Below the pieces are notes generated by a model. It was given only the letters and a program-made list of their open reading frames with translations. It ran no database searches and had not been told where the DNA came from. Positions 47,215-59,480 of a stretch of DNA of 64,000 bases are shown in pieces (position 1 is the first letter of the stretch; each line of letters starts with the position of its first letter). The position numbers were made by a program, and so were the translations under genes. The stretch comes from Talpa occidentalis (taxonomy: Eukaryota; Chordata; Mammalia; Eulipotyphla; Talpidae), in contig NW_023603184.1 in the NCBI RefSeq assembly GCF_014898055.3, forward strand, positions 30,854,808-30,918,807, written 5' to 3'.

Positions 47215-48924
47215 ATATCTGTCTCCTCTGCTATTAGAATAGCATCACAACAAAACATTTATGTCTCATTCACTCTTGTGGTCCTAGGGGCTAGAACAGT
47301 AACTGACACAAGGGAGAGGCTCCAAAACAGTATCTGGAAGGCCTGTTCACACTGTTCTAGAAGTATATCTGGCGATATTGTTAATTGGCTGACACTGATA
47401 GGGTAAATCAAACAGAATAAAAACAAAGATTTCAAAGGAAGCAAAGGTGACTTGACAGGCAAAGTTATCCAAGGCAATTTTGTCCACTGGAAGCAAGATT
47501 CCAGCCCTTTGGACTAGGTTGGGGATCTTGAATTGACCAGGAAGGACAACAGAATGCCCACTCTGAGCTAGGGATTACAGGGTCTTAGCCTATAGGAAGA
47601 CTGGTAATAGCAACAGAAAATCAGAATTAAGGAGAAAGAAACTTGGTGGAATCCTGGAATGGACAGGCTTACAGAAGAGGAAAAGGAAGGTTCGCTGTAG
47701 GTGACACAACTCACCAGCAGTCAGCGCTGAATGTACAGACTTCTAAGTCTGATGGCAAGTGGCCATGGCTCCGTGAACAATGCAGAACCTTGCTAGTCTC
47801 TACTCAGAAAACAGTGACTTAATTCTTCATCCTGCCATATGGGGCTCAGTTTTTAAGGGCAGGGAGCGAAAGACCAAGGACCCTCATGCCAGTAAATAGC
47901 TAGAAAGGACAGGGCCACAAAGAGACAGGGGCTGATGGCTTCTCCTAGCAGCCAGCGCAGCAAGAGTTAATCCACTCACAGTTCCCAGAGGCAGCCAAAG
48001 ATGGATAGCTGTGTGCTGTGATTACTCTTCCTTTTAAACTGTCCTGTGTCTCCCTGTTACAGGCAACACTTTCTGGAGTAAGTAAATCATGCCCAGCGTT
48101 CTTCTCACACATACAGACAAATATGAAATCAACATTTCTTCATGGTAAAAAGAGCTGCTGTTTGACTGCTGCTGGAGGGTCTCCCGCAGGCCACATCGGC
48201 TACCTCCAGTGGAATAAAAGGCGCAGAAGGCCTTGCTTCCCTGTCAGGGCTTCCTTTAGGCAAGGTGAGGGGCATTCACCTGAAAGGAAATTGACCATTA
48301 TAGATGGGGATCAATGATGCCCACCCTGGGTAGTTTTAATTAGCTCAGGTCGAAGACTGTAGCCGTCTCTGCAGTGGATCTCGAAAAATTTACAAGAGCA
48401 AAATTGAGATGGATTGTATGTGTTTGAAAGACAGTATAGTTCCTCAAAGAGTGTAGGTATATTCAGTATTTAATTTACCTGTTTAACCTGGTCTCTGAGG
48501 CTGCAGATAATCTAGCTATTTGTGAGGTTTAGAGTCATGTATGGTCTAGAAGGCCCCAGTGAAGGCGGGGAAATAATGCACAGACAGTGCCCTGGCTCTG
48601 GCCCCAAGCCTCCAGCACCCCTGCCTCTGAGCTGGCTATTCCTAGCGCCCCATCCCTGCGGTGTCTTAAGCCCCACTCGGAAGTGAGTTGCCCTCACTGG
48701 AGGCCCTGGCTCTGCTCCTGCTCCCAACATCCATGGTGCTCTTCCACATCATGTAGGAACCCACCTCATGTGGTGGCCAGGATGGGGTGAACAGTGAGAT
48801 GCCAGAGCGCTCAGCGTTTGGTTTTGAGGCGGAGACTGCTCCTTCCTTTCTTTTCTCTTCCACTTTGTAGAGGGAACCGATAGAAATAATGATGATAACT
48901 AATAATGATCGTGGTGAGTTACTG
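47215..48924. other. Unique DNA, no gene recognised
   Basis: 47700-47770 resembles the end of a reversed MIR. 48300-48480 is repeat-free with TTTTAATTAGCTCAGG. Frames up to 99 codons are unconvincing. Confidence 0.35.
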
Positions 48925-49075
48925 AACTTTGGTGATGATTTTAAGTGCTGGACACACAATTCATTTACTTCCCATAAGAACCCTATAAGGCAAATGCTGT
49001 TTTACTCATGGGGAGACTGAGGAACAGGCAAGGCAACTTACCCTAGGCTGACTGTGATGGAGTATTTTGCAGGAT
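48925..49075 (-). repeat. MIR fragment
   Basis: Reversed MIR order: TTTTAAGTGCTGGACACACA, TCCCATAAGAACCCTATAAG, CATGGGGAGACTGAGGAACA. Confidence 0.7.
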
Positions 49076-49193
49076 TTTAGTGAAAGGGCTGGGTTTTCTT
49101 ATACACACATACACATATAGGAAGAAAAAGATATCCTCAGACATAATTACTATCCACAATCACACACACATGGAGAGAAATGGTATGAAACTA

Positions 49194-49480
49194 TACAAAG
49201 TGTTTTTTTTTTAATTTATTCATGCATACAGAACTGGGGTACAGGTCAGAGGTGGAGGGGTGAGAGCATTCACCAGAGACAGAGTGGGGAGCAGAACAGG
49301 TGGATTGACTGAAATACACTGCAGAGGGGGAGCAGCGGGTGAGACAGGAGAGGTCTGCTGCGCCATATGGGTAGCTCCCTGGCCGGGGATAGAACTCGTG
49401 TTGCCGTGGTTGTAGATAGCTTTGTAGGTTGCGTCTTAATCCCTTGCATCACCAGGGAGGCCCAGTTACAAAGTGTTTTT
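49194..49480 (-). repeat. tRNA-derived SINE, copy 18 (subfamily A1), 14-bp target duplication
   Basis: Body 49208-49466, reversed. TACAAAGTGTTTTT flanks it at 49194-49207 and 49467-49480. Confidence 0.92.
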
Positions 49481-49639
49481 AATGTGGCTTTCTCACTTCC
49501 TATCTTGGGGACTTTATTTTATATGATGAATATAGATTTCCCACCATCTTCTAAAGTCCTGCATGTGTTTCATTGTGCACAGACACCAGGATGCATTTCA
49601 CAAACATGTTATGTTTAACATTAATAGGTTTAACTAATT

Positions 49640-51500
49640 TTTTCTTATTTTAAAGATGCTGAATTAAATGTCTTTGAACTTGTATCTTCAGATATTTGTC
49701 CTATTATTTCGCTAAGACTAATTCTAGAAATTGCTCTGCTTCATAAAAGGGATGCAGTTCCCACTTTGATAATATATTGCTCAACTGCTCTCTAGAAAGT
49801 TTGTTGTATCAATTTGAATTTATAAGAAAGCGTGTAGGGATGCCTGTTTACTCATGTCCTAGCCAGCATTGGCTACTATCAGTATTTTTCATAATTTTCA
49901 ACCTAATAGGAAAGAAATGGCATCTCACTGATGTTTTAATTTGTGTTTCCTTGATAGCTAGTAAATTCAGCAATTCTTTAATGCTAAAAACATGTATCTA
50001 TTCTTTTATGAATTGCCTTATCTGTCTTAAACCATTTTCTTAGCTCATTTTCTGCTGGAATATTCTCTTTATCTTATTTATTTGTATGAACCTTGAAAAG
50101 GTGAGGGAAATGAAATCTTTGTAATATCTCTTGCAAATAATTTTCAGTTTTTCTCTTAATGTTGTTTAGGTGTTTAGGTGGATGAATGGATTAGGGTTTA
50201 TTTTTGTCATTTATAAGTTATGAAATTTTAGCTAGTCAAACACATTGTTAATCTTTTCCTCTTAGAAATCGAGTTCACACCTTTTAAGTCTTTCCTGACC
50301 ACAAAATTACATATATATTTATTCACTATATTTTGGTATTTTAATGACTTCTTTTTTCCAATCAAAACTTTGAAACAGCAGCTCTCTGCCAACCTATGTC
50401 TATGCAGGTGTCTTTCTTTTCCTTTCTCATTTTGTTAATAAACCTGTCCTTTTAAAATGTAAAAAAAAAAAAAAAAACCCAAAACTTTGAAACAGGCATA
50501 ATTCATTATTCTATGTATAAAGTATGAAATTCACACCTGCTTTTTGCCATTGCTTATCTACTTGCTCCAATTGTATAATTTTAATAATCCATTTACTAAA
50601 TAGTTGATTCTTTTCCTAATATTTCAAGGTGACATCATTAATATATACCAAATTATTATATATACTTAATTCGGTTTCTGGATTTTCTTTTTAGTTTTAT
50701 GAATCTGTCTCACTACTTTGGTTCCATAACACAGTGATAATTTAACTTCTAATAGGGCAAGTCAATCTCATTACTCATTTTTCTTGTTCTTTTCATGACC
50801 ATTCTAATACAATCATTCTTCTAAATGAACTTTAGAATCATTTGGTCAAGTTCCAAATAAAAATCTCATCAAATTTTAATTGGGATTGCATTAAATTTAT
50901 AAATTAATTTGGAGAGAAATGACATGTTTAAAATATTGAAACTTCTAAACCAGGAACATGAAATATCTGTAGATTTATTAACATCTTTTATGTTCGTAAG
51001 TTAAGTTTGTAATATTTCTCAGCTCTATCATATTTCTTATTAGGATTAGTTGTAGCTATTTTACATTTTTTTGCTATTGTTAATCTGATTTTAAAGATGC
51101 ATTTCTAAATAGCTATTTCTACTGAGCAGAGAAGCTACTGATTTTTATGTTAATTTGGTAATTGGAAACTATGAGATGCTTTTATTAGTTCTATTTTACA
51201 AATGATTCTACTTTTTTTCTAGGTTGACAATCTTAGTCAATAAAAAATATCAAATAATGTTAATTTTGTATCCATAATATTTATGGGACTTATTTTGGTT
51301 AGATGATTGTTTGACATATAAGACTCCAATATGAGGACCTTTTTGGAGCAGAGGAAGTTCTGAACATAGAGTTTTAATATAATGCTTTCTTTTTAAAGTA
51401 AGTATTATCTTTCACAGGTTCAATTGACCATTAAGTTTTTTAAATTGAATTCCGCTCAAATTAGGAGGGACTTACTTTGCATTGGATTTCATTCCTAAAT
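49640..51500 (-). repeat. Ancient L1 fragments
   Basis: Antisense L1 words: GAAATGGCATCTCACTGATG near 49914, AACCTTTAAG-type T-rich DNA, AAAAATCTCATCAAATTTTA near 50860 and TGGGATTGCATTAAATTTAT near 50881. No ORF. A short retrocopy (50379-50480) interrupts it. Confidence 0.6.
50364..50495 (+). pseudogene. Short processed retrocopy of an unidentified polyadenylated RNA
   Basis: 50379-50460 is an 82-bp unique body, followed by an A run to about 50477. AATAAA lies at 50437-50442, about 18 nt before the tail, the normal spacing for a polyadenylation signal. A perfect 15-bp target duplication AAAACTTTGAAACAG flanks it at 50364-50378 and 50481-50495. It is a strongly 5'-truncated copy of the 3' end of a pol II transcript. 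The parent could be an mRNA 3' UTR or an LTR-terminated transcript. I do not recognise it. Confidence 0.8.
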
Positions 51501-51569
51501 AATTTTTAAATTTTAACAATGAGAAAGAAAGAGCAAGAGACAGAGACTGAGGTAGTTTCACTTGTAGAC

Positions 51570-51720
51570 TCTGAAACCAGACTAGATTCAAATCCTCACC
51601 ATGTTACTTATTGGTCCCTATTACCACAGGTTATTATTTTGGGATGATTATTTCAGCATGTAAATGTGTGGTTATAAATCTGTAAAATCGGGAAAATAAT
51701 AACACCTACCTAATACATGA
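51570..51720 (+). repeat. MIR fragment
   Basis: CTAGATTCAAATCCTCACCA, TTACTTATTGGTCCCTATTA, then CTGTAAAATCGGGAAAATAA and CACCTACCTAATACATGAAG. A (CA)n tract follows at about 51738-51762. Confidence 0.6.
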
Positions 51721-51762
51721 AGGATTGTGCACCCACGTGTGCACACACATACACACACACAC

Positions 51763-53289
51763 AGAGTATAACAATGCCTGCCAAATAGTAAGTTTTCATA
51801 GAGCATTTACTGTGCTTATTTTAAATTCTGCCCTTTTCCAAATGTTCCTCTCACTTGTTAACTACCCATTAACAGGGCAATTTTAGAATCCCTGAATCTG
51901 GCTCCAGAATTGTTGATGATTAATGCATGTCCTCATTGCAGTTTCATGGAGAAACAAATGGTAAAGTATTCCTGAAGTACATTTGATATTCCTTCACTTC
52001 TTTAAGGTTCTCCCTTCTGCAGTTGCAAATTTGTTATTGTTTGTGCTTCCTCTCCACACCTCTCCTTGCTACCCCCCAAAATACTCTTTTAAAAACTTTT
52101 ATAATAGCAAATACACTGAGACAGCTGTGTATACTCCATTCAATCTGAAGTTGAAATCATAGCCACATCATTTCCTAACCCTCAATTCCCTGCCCTCGCC
52201 CCTCCCTTGTTATATAAAGCCAATCCAATAAGAATTAACTGCTTAAATGTCCCAAAACATAGAGGGAGTAATGTTCTACATTTCAAGTGGGAAACAATAT
52301 GTATCATTACTAGCCAATCCAATATATTTCTGTACAGAGTATTATGTTAGGCATAGAAAATAGGACTCTAGCAAATAATTTAAAACATAGGATATTTATG
52401 AGAATTATCAGAGAATTAGAAGCCTGTTCCAAATGTCTGTTTATCTTTCTAGCAATGCCCAGCCACCAAGTCATCCCCAAACTGAAAAATTAATGGTTTG
52501 ATTTTTTGGATCACATCAAAAAGTAATTTATATAAGGAGGCTGTCAATATGGCCTTGTATTTTCTTGCTTTCTGATTAGTTTGTTGAGTTGCAGCATGAT
52601 ATTTAATTACAGAAGTGATAACAAGTGTAGATACCACAATCTTGATGAAAATGACACTAATATGTCTTTATTGAGTACCATGCTAGAGGCCAGCTCTTGG
52701 TTACAGAGAGTATTTTTCTTAGCATTTAAAGGACATTTATTTTTCCTACTATGACAAAATTTTTAAAAGCAGAAATGACTGATGAATTTTATCATATGAC
52801 TTTTTAATGACTAGTGATATGATTAGATGGCTTCGAATTACTGATTTATTGATGTGAATCAATATCAATTGACTTTGTTATTCTAAGTATCCTTTAATTC
52901 CCAACTGTAATTTGACACTCACTTACTTATGAAACATATACTGAATAAATGTTACTTATTATCTTCTAAATGCCAATGCATTCATTTTGTTAATGTTTTG
53001 TAGGATTTTGTTTTCTGTATTCATAAATGCAGTTGCTCTGTAGGACAGTGTGGCTATGTAGTTATGGTGAGTACTGTGTTTGTATGTATATATTTATGCT
53101 AACTTCATAAAATTAATTGAGAGGTTTTGGGTATCTTTTAGTGCCCTGGAGAAAAGTAACATATTAGCAGTAGTCTATTTTCAGTATGAAAATATAATAT
53201 TTAGAACACAGAAATAGTTGACTCTTTAAAGATTGATAGACCATACTTCAGACCCAAGAAATCTCAATTTCTACAACAGTAACTTATCT
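51763..53289. other. Unique AT-rich DNA, no gene seen
   Basis: No repeat class is assigned and no coding frame is credible. Confidence 0.35.
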
Positions 53290-54730
53290 ACTCCATTTAT
53301 TTTCATAAAGTTTATTTTTAAAAACAGTTTTAGAGTTAGAGAAAAATTTCTAAGATAATACAGTGAGTTCCCATATACCCCACACCCAGTTTTCCTAGTA
53401 GTAATGCCTTATATATGTATGGTCCATTTGTTACTATTAAAGAATTAGTATTGATTCATTATTAACTAAATTCCATACTTTAATCCCATGTGCTTCCAAA
53501 ACTTTTCACCTCATGTTTTTTGGCTCTAGCGCACAACATCACATTTCCTCACCATGTCTCGTATGCTCCTCTCGGCAGTGACTCCTTGTTTTTGAGGACC
53601 TTCACAGTTTTGAGGTGTATTAGTCAGTTGTTTTGTAAAATGTCCCTCTATTGGAATTTATCAGATATTTTTCTTGTTATTAGATGGGGTCTTGGGTATC
53701 AGGGAAAAACATTCCAGAGGGAAAATAAAATTACTATGACCTATCAAGAATACCTACACAATCAGCATGATCGATCACTGCTGTTACTGGTGATCGCCTG
53801 GTTGAGGTAGCGAATGTCACATTCTTCCACAGTAAAGTGACTCCTCGGCCCTATTCCAGATGTACTCTTTCGAAGGAAGTCCCTCTGTGCAGCCCATACT
53901 TTGGGGGTTTGGAACTGTGTTGTCTACATAAATTACTTGGAATTCTTCTGCAAGAGAGATTTGTCTGTACCCCATTTATTTATTTAATCAATTGTTTTTA
54001 TATCAGTATGGACTCATGGGTATTTATTTTTACTTTGGGTTATCATTGAATTTATTTTGTTGCTGAAATTGAGTCAGCTTTGGCATTAGGAACTCATCCT
54101 GTCGACTCATATGTACTTTTGACACATCTGCATCTTTGTGCTTTTGTTTGTTTTGTGTCTGTTATCTTTTAACTTACTGGCACTCAGGGTGCTCCAGGAT
54201 CACCCTGTATATTTGCTGCCTCACTCCTAGAATCAGTCATTTCTCTAAAAATCCCTGGTTCCCTTGTTAGCAACCAAGATTTGAGGGATAGATGTGCTTG
54301 CTGCTACTGGGATTTTGCTGGTTAGAGAATTCCAGCAAGATGGTGTTTTCTTTCAGTATGTTAAATTGTCCATCCTCCTCTCTTACTTGCTTGCATGGTT
54401 TCTGATAAGAGCTTTACTGTAATTCTTACCTTCTGTTCTATATGTAAGGTGACTTTTTTCCTCTCTGGCTTCTTTCAAGATTTTCTGTTTGTTTTTGGCT
54501 TTATATAGATTGTATATGGTAAGTTTTGATGTAGACCTTTTTGGTATTTATCTTGTTTGGTGTTTTTGGAACTTCCTGTATCTGTGATTTTATATATTTC
54601 ATGAATTTTTCAAGCATTCAGTCATTGTTATTAAAATATTTCTTTTGCTCTGTTCTTTTTCGGATATTCCAATTTTTGTCTATGTTACACCTTTCTAAAT
54701 TGTTCCACAGTTTTTGGATTTTTAAAAAAT
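53290..54730 (-). repeat. Ancient L1 sequence
   Basis: 53320-53480 has CAGTTTTAGAGTTAGAGAAA, GTGAGTTCCCATATACCCCA and TCCATTTGTTACTATTAAAG. 54340-54700 has GCATGGTTTCTGATAAGAGC, CTTCTTTCAAGATTTTCTGT and TTTTTGGAACTTCCTGTATC. Both are antisense L1 orders. The 79- and 106-codon frames are not genes. Confidence 0.55.
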
Positions 54731-54738
54731 TCTTTTTT

Positions 54739-56368
54739 AGAAATGGAAAGACATCTCCTGCTCATGGATTGAAAGAATAAACATTATTAAAATGGCCATC
54801 CTACCAAAAACAATATACAGATTCAATGCTATTCCAATAAAAATTTCAATGTCATTCTTCAAAGAAATAGAACAATTATTGATGAAATTCATATGGAATC
54901 ACCAAAAACCCCAAATAGCCAAAGCTCTCCTGAAAAAAAAAGAAGGGAATGGAGGCATCACACTCCCAGACTTCAAACTATACTACCAAGCCATAATCAT
55001 CAAAACTGCATGGTATTGGAATAAGAACAGACACACAGACCAATGGAATCGAATAGAAAATCCAGAAATGAACCCACAGATTTATGGTCAACTAATATTT
55101 GACAAAGGAGCAAAGACTATGCATTGGAGCAAAGAAAGTTTGTTCAATAAATGGTGCTGGGAAAACTGGGTCGCTTCATGCAAAAGAATGAAGCTTGACT
55201 ACTACCTCACACCATACACAAAAACCAACTCAAAATGGATTAAAGAACTAGACATAAGACCTGAAACCATAAAATACATAGAAGGAAATATAGGCGAAAC
55301 ACTACTTGATATGCACATCGAAGACATCTTTACAGACACATCACCAAAAGCAGTGATAGTGAAGGCAAAGATAAACAGCTGGGACTACATCAAATTAAAG
55401 AGCTTCTGCACAGCAAAAGAGACAATAACAAAAACAAAGAGAAACCCCACCGACTGGGAGAACATTTTTGCACACAACACTAATGATAAAGGACTGATCA
55501 CAAAAATCTACAAAGAGCTGATGACTCAACAAAAACAAAGAAAATAATCCAGTCAAAAAATGGGTAGAAGAGCTAAAAAGAAACTTCTCTGAAGAGGAAA
55601 TGCAAATGGCCAACAGGCATATGAAAAAGTGTTCAACATCACTTGTCATCAGGGAAATGCAAATCAAAACTACCATGAGATACCATCTTACACCAGTGAG
55701 AATGGCACATATTTAAAAAACTAGCAACAACAAATGTTGGCGAGGTTGTGGAGAAAAAGGAACTCTCCTGCTCTGTTGGTGGGAGTGCAAACTGGTCCAA
55801 CCACTATGGAGAGCTGTGTGGAGATTTCTGGACCTACTAAACATAGAGCTTCCATAGGATCCAGCAATTCCATTCCTAGGGATTTACCCAAAGGACACAG
55901 AAACATCAATTCCAAAGAGCACCTGCACCCCTATGTTTATAGCAGCACTATTTACAATAGCTAAGCTTTGGAAACAACCCAAATGCCCCAAAATAGATGA
56001 CTGGATCAAGAAGATGTGGTACATATACACCATGGAATATTACTCAGCATTCAAAAAAGATAGACACATGCAATTTGCAGCAACATGGAAGGGGCTGGAA
56101 GGGATCATGCTCAGCAAAATAAGCCAGAAAGAAAAAGAAAAATACCGGATGGTCTCACTCATAGCAGGAATCTAGAAAACCTAAATAAGGGACCAGGAAA
56201 AAGAATAACTATAAGAAAGTAAAAATTAAAATCAACAAACAACTATGAACCAGAGACACTTTTTGGGGGGTGGGGGTGGGGCGGGAAGGGAGGGATTGGG
56301 GTCAAAATAAGGGGGTTGCAATTGTATGGGGAATATAAAAATAAAAATAAATTAAAATAAATTAAAAA
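54739..56368 (+). mobile_element. Recent 5'-truncated L1 (C-terminal ORF2 and 3' UTR)
   Basis: It begins inside ORF2 (AAATGGAAAGACATCTCCTG) and ends in a G-rich 3' UTR tract (56262-56298) and an A-rich AATAAAAATAAATTAAA tail. The 5'-side AAAAAATTCTTTTTT (54724-54738) and a near copy after the tail (about 56369-56383) form a likely target duplication. It sits within older L1 of opposite orientation. Confidence 0.85.
54792..56175 (+). pseudogene. L1 ORF2 C-terminal fragment with a frameshift and two stops
   Basis: The first frame, 54792-55547 (251 codons), carries the post-RT region of L1 ORF2p: motifs [28 protein letters not shown] and [13 protein letters not shown] one-base shift near 55525 moves homology to another frame. 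That frame has stops at 55714-55716 and 55855-55857, then ends after MWYIYTMEYYSAF at 56175, close to the normal ORF2p C-terminus. The endonuclease and reverse transcriptase domains are absent through 5' truncation. The copy is dead but little diverged. It has no host function that I can see. Confidence 0.85.
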
Positions 56369-57100
56369 TAAAAAAATCTTTTTTTTCTATATTTGCACTT
56401 TACTTTGGGAAGTTCTATTTTTATGTCTTTGAACTCACTGATACTTTCCTCAACCATGTCCAATCTGCAGATGACCAAAGGTATTCTTCATTTCTATTAT
56501 AATGCTTTTTATTTCTGGAATTTTCTCTTGATCTTTCCTAGAATTTTCACATCTCTGCTGCAATACCTATCTATTCTTGCATGTTATCTATTTTTTTTCT
56601 ACCGGAGCACTTGTCATATTAATTATAGTTATTTTAACTTTCCCACCTGATAATTTCAATATCTGTGTCACATCTGAACCTGGTCTTAATGGTATATTTT
56701 TTGCTTTATCTCTTGAGACTGTGTTTTTTCTTGCCTTTTGGCTGCTTAAAATTTCTTGCTGAACATCAGACAAGTAGTATCAGGTATAGAAATTAAGGTC
56801 AACAGGCTTTAGTGTGAACTTTTGTGTTAATCTGGGTAGCAGTTGAGCTACATTTAATGTTTGCTATGACAAGGCAGGAGAAGCTTCAAATTCTTCTTGT
56901 GGCCTCCTTTATAGTCCCATTGTCTTTGGGCTTCCCTATGAATGCCTTCTCAGATAGTCTCTTTTGTTCTGATATAACCCTTTATTATGCTGAAGCCTTG
57001 TAGGAATGGTCATAAAGTTTGGGAGTGGAGGATTTCTATATTCTTATGATCAAATCTCATTTTTTCTAGTGGGCCTGTGCCCCCAGCTGTGAACTTCCCA
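56369..57100 (-). repeat. Continuation of the older L1
   Basis: T-rich antisense sequence (ACTGATACTTTCCTCAACCA, GATTTTTTGAATTTCTTGCT-like words) resumes after the young L1. It is diverged and has no ORF. Confidence 0.45.
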
Positions 57101-58212
57101 GGTGTTTTTGCAGATTCCTTTTCTCCCTTTTCATATGAGACAGGAAAGCTAGAAGTGGACAAAATGGGAGAAAAGCCATACCTCAGGTTGGCCAAGGCTC
57201 TGCCTAGCCAAGTATTTTGTTCTGAAGTGTAGACCTTTGTTATGGAGAACATTCTGGGTTTCACAGCGATTTCTCTTCCCCTCCCCTATGTCAGAGCAGG
57301 AAAGTGTTCTTGGCGTTTCACCTTGAGAATCTAGTGGGGTTCCTGGAGGTAAAACCCAGGAGTATATTGGAATTCTAAGACTTGGTATCCAGGAGTATGT
57401 CACTCTTTCATTAGTTCATATGCAGCCTCCAAAAATTCTTCAAATTTACCATTTTACTTTTCCTCCCAGTTTCTGACTCTAGTGATTTCTACTTTCGGTA
57501 AGCTGATTTCATATTCACCTGTCCCTGCACATTTGCAGAGGCTGTTTCCCTTAAAATCTCATTTTTTTCTGATAGTTCTAAGAAAAGTTACTGATTTTCA
57601 GTTTGTTCATATTTCTTCTCCTAAGAACGAGAATGACATCTTCCAAATGCTTCATACATTAGAGCGGAAACCAAAGTCTATTCTTTTTAAAAAACTCTCC
57701 TTGGGACAACTTTTTACTGAAATTTGTATTACTGTTGATCCAAATCAGCAGTGTTTGTAAGTAGAAAAATTCGATTCTTCCCATTGAATTCCAGAGAGAC
57801 TAGCTTATCATCTGAAATAAATGGTTAATGGCTTTCTTATTAAATGAATTTTTTGACACACAGAAGTGAAGGCCTTTTGCAATGTACCGAAAGCTGTATT
57901 GGTTTGATGATTATTTGAACATCGAAACTTTGTTTTTGTTGCTCAGAAATTCATACTATCTCTCTGCAGATCACACACAAATTCACCATCAATTTTCTTA
58001 AACTAGAAGGAATAGATGCATTTAGAATTCCATTTTATTTTTTAAAAAGTAATAAAGGGCATATATCATGTGCTGTACTACTCTTCCAGCAGGGCCTGAG
58101 GCAACACGTCATAATCAAGTACTCAAAAATGACTGAATGTTGACTCTAAATAAGATCAATAAGGAGACCAGCATTGGCCAGATCAGCTCAGGTTCTACTA
58201 TTGAAGGAGCTA
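57101..58212. other. Unique DNA, no gene recognised
   Basis: 57770-58020 is repeat-free with a non-simple composition. The 84- and 92-codon frames carry no domain that I recognise. Confidence 0.35.
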
Positions 58213-58227
58213 TAAAAAAAACTTTCA

Positions 58228-58490
58228 GGGCCTCCCCTGGTGGCGCAGTGGTTGAGGGAGCACTGGGCTATGAAGCTGCCTGCAGCCTCTGCAGTGCCGG
58301 TTCGATCCTCAGCCACAGGCGAGGGTCCCACATGGCGTGCAGAGCTCTCTTGCTCCCCTCAGCGGTGTATTTCATCGGTCTTCTTGTTCTGTTCCCCGCT
58401 CTGGCTCTGGTGAATCCTCTCACCCTCCCGCGCTTCTGACTGTACCCAGTGCTTGTATAAATAAATAAATAAATCTTTAAAAAACAAAAC
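58228..58490 (+). repeat. tRNA-derived SINE, copy 19 (subfamily B)
   Basis: Head GGGCCTCCCCTGGTGGCGCA, B box GGTTCGATCC, tail TATAAATAAATAAATAAATC followed by an A-rich run to about 58490. AAAACTTTCAG before and AAAAGCTTTTAG-like sequence after may be a decayed duplication. About 20 bp of the middle is missing relative to copy 1. Confidence 0.9.
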
Positions 58491-58510
58491 AAAAAGCTTT
58501 TAGTTTTCAG

Positions 58511-59394
58511 AGTTTTTATGGTCAAGAGATTATGGCCCTTCCCCTGCTTTGTTCAGTTTTCTTTTACTAATTAAAATACAGTAATAAAATCTGATCTGGG
58601 ATGTGAAAATAAGCAAAAGAAACAGCAGGGTTTCCCAACAAATGATTGAGGCTAAAATAATATTTGGAAAAGGTTGTCTAATTGTTTGCATTGACTTTCT
58701 TTCCAGAAGCACAGTTTTAGATAACATGCCCAATTATAGTCTAAGGATATGGAACATCCTGATGTATGCTTTGAAGTTGGAGTTTGATCTCTTCGATGAA
58801 GGAATTTGTTGATAGCTGAAATGGAGTACGTAGGAGGGAACTCTCAAGTCTAGAAAGATTTCTATATCGCTTCCCCTAGTCTTTTCTTCAACACTTTAAA
58901 AATAATCCTCATTGTTAACAGTTCTAACAGAACTTGGTTCAATTATAATTCATTGCCTTCCCTGGGGAATGTTTCCCAACAATCCTCATTAAAGCTGTTA
59001 TTTACAGGTCAGATGGTGGAGAAATGATTACACATATTTAAGAACTCAAAATGCAGATTATCAAATTATCCCCGGAGCTGGGGGAGGAGGAGAGATAGTT
59101 GGGAAGGAAGAAAGAAGGAAAGAAGTGAGGGAGATTTTCTATCACCCTTCCTTCATACAGATGCCTAAACAAAGCCCCAGAGAGGTGAGGATTAGGCTCT
59201 GCAACTAGAGTTCAGGTACCAAAGTTCTGAGCTTTTAGCATCCCCTCTGTGTTCTCTCCATGCAAGTAATTTTCTCCTTTTCTTTTAGCTGAGAGACTTA
59301 CTGTTGGGAAGTTCACTGGCTCCTGTTCAAATAACGTTTAAGAAAATAGAGTGATTTTGGGACTCTGACTTGCAGAGACCAGTAAGTGTTTGAA
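58511..59394. other. Unique DNA, no gene seen
   Basis: A purine-rich AAGGAAG/AAAGAAGG stretch lies at 59090-59135. A weak reversed MIR may lie at 59155-59215. Confidence 0.35.
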
Positions 59395-59480
59395 CCTTAG
59401 ATCTACAATTTCAATCATGTCACTTGACCTCTGAGCAACTCGGTAATTTCTGGCATCTCTGATACTATCCCCTTAGCCCT
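59395..59480 (+). repeat. MIR-like fragment
   Basis: AATCATGTCACTTGACCTCT followed by GAGCAACTCGGTAATTTCTG resembles the MIR core. Confidence 0.4.

Noticed and set aside
46888..47406. The 172-codon plus frame, one of the longest in the window
   Set aside because: It runs through the (TTTA)n tail and body of SINE copy 17, including its target duplications, into unrelated flanking DNA.
3165..58490. tRNA-like heads with A and B boxes, considered as tRNA genes
   Set aside because: All sit at the start of SINE copies with A-rich tails and target duplications. None can fold into a complete tRNA with an intact acceptor stem as far as I can judge.
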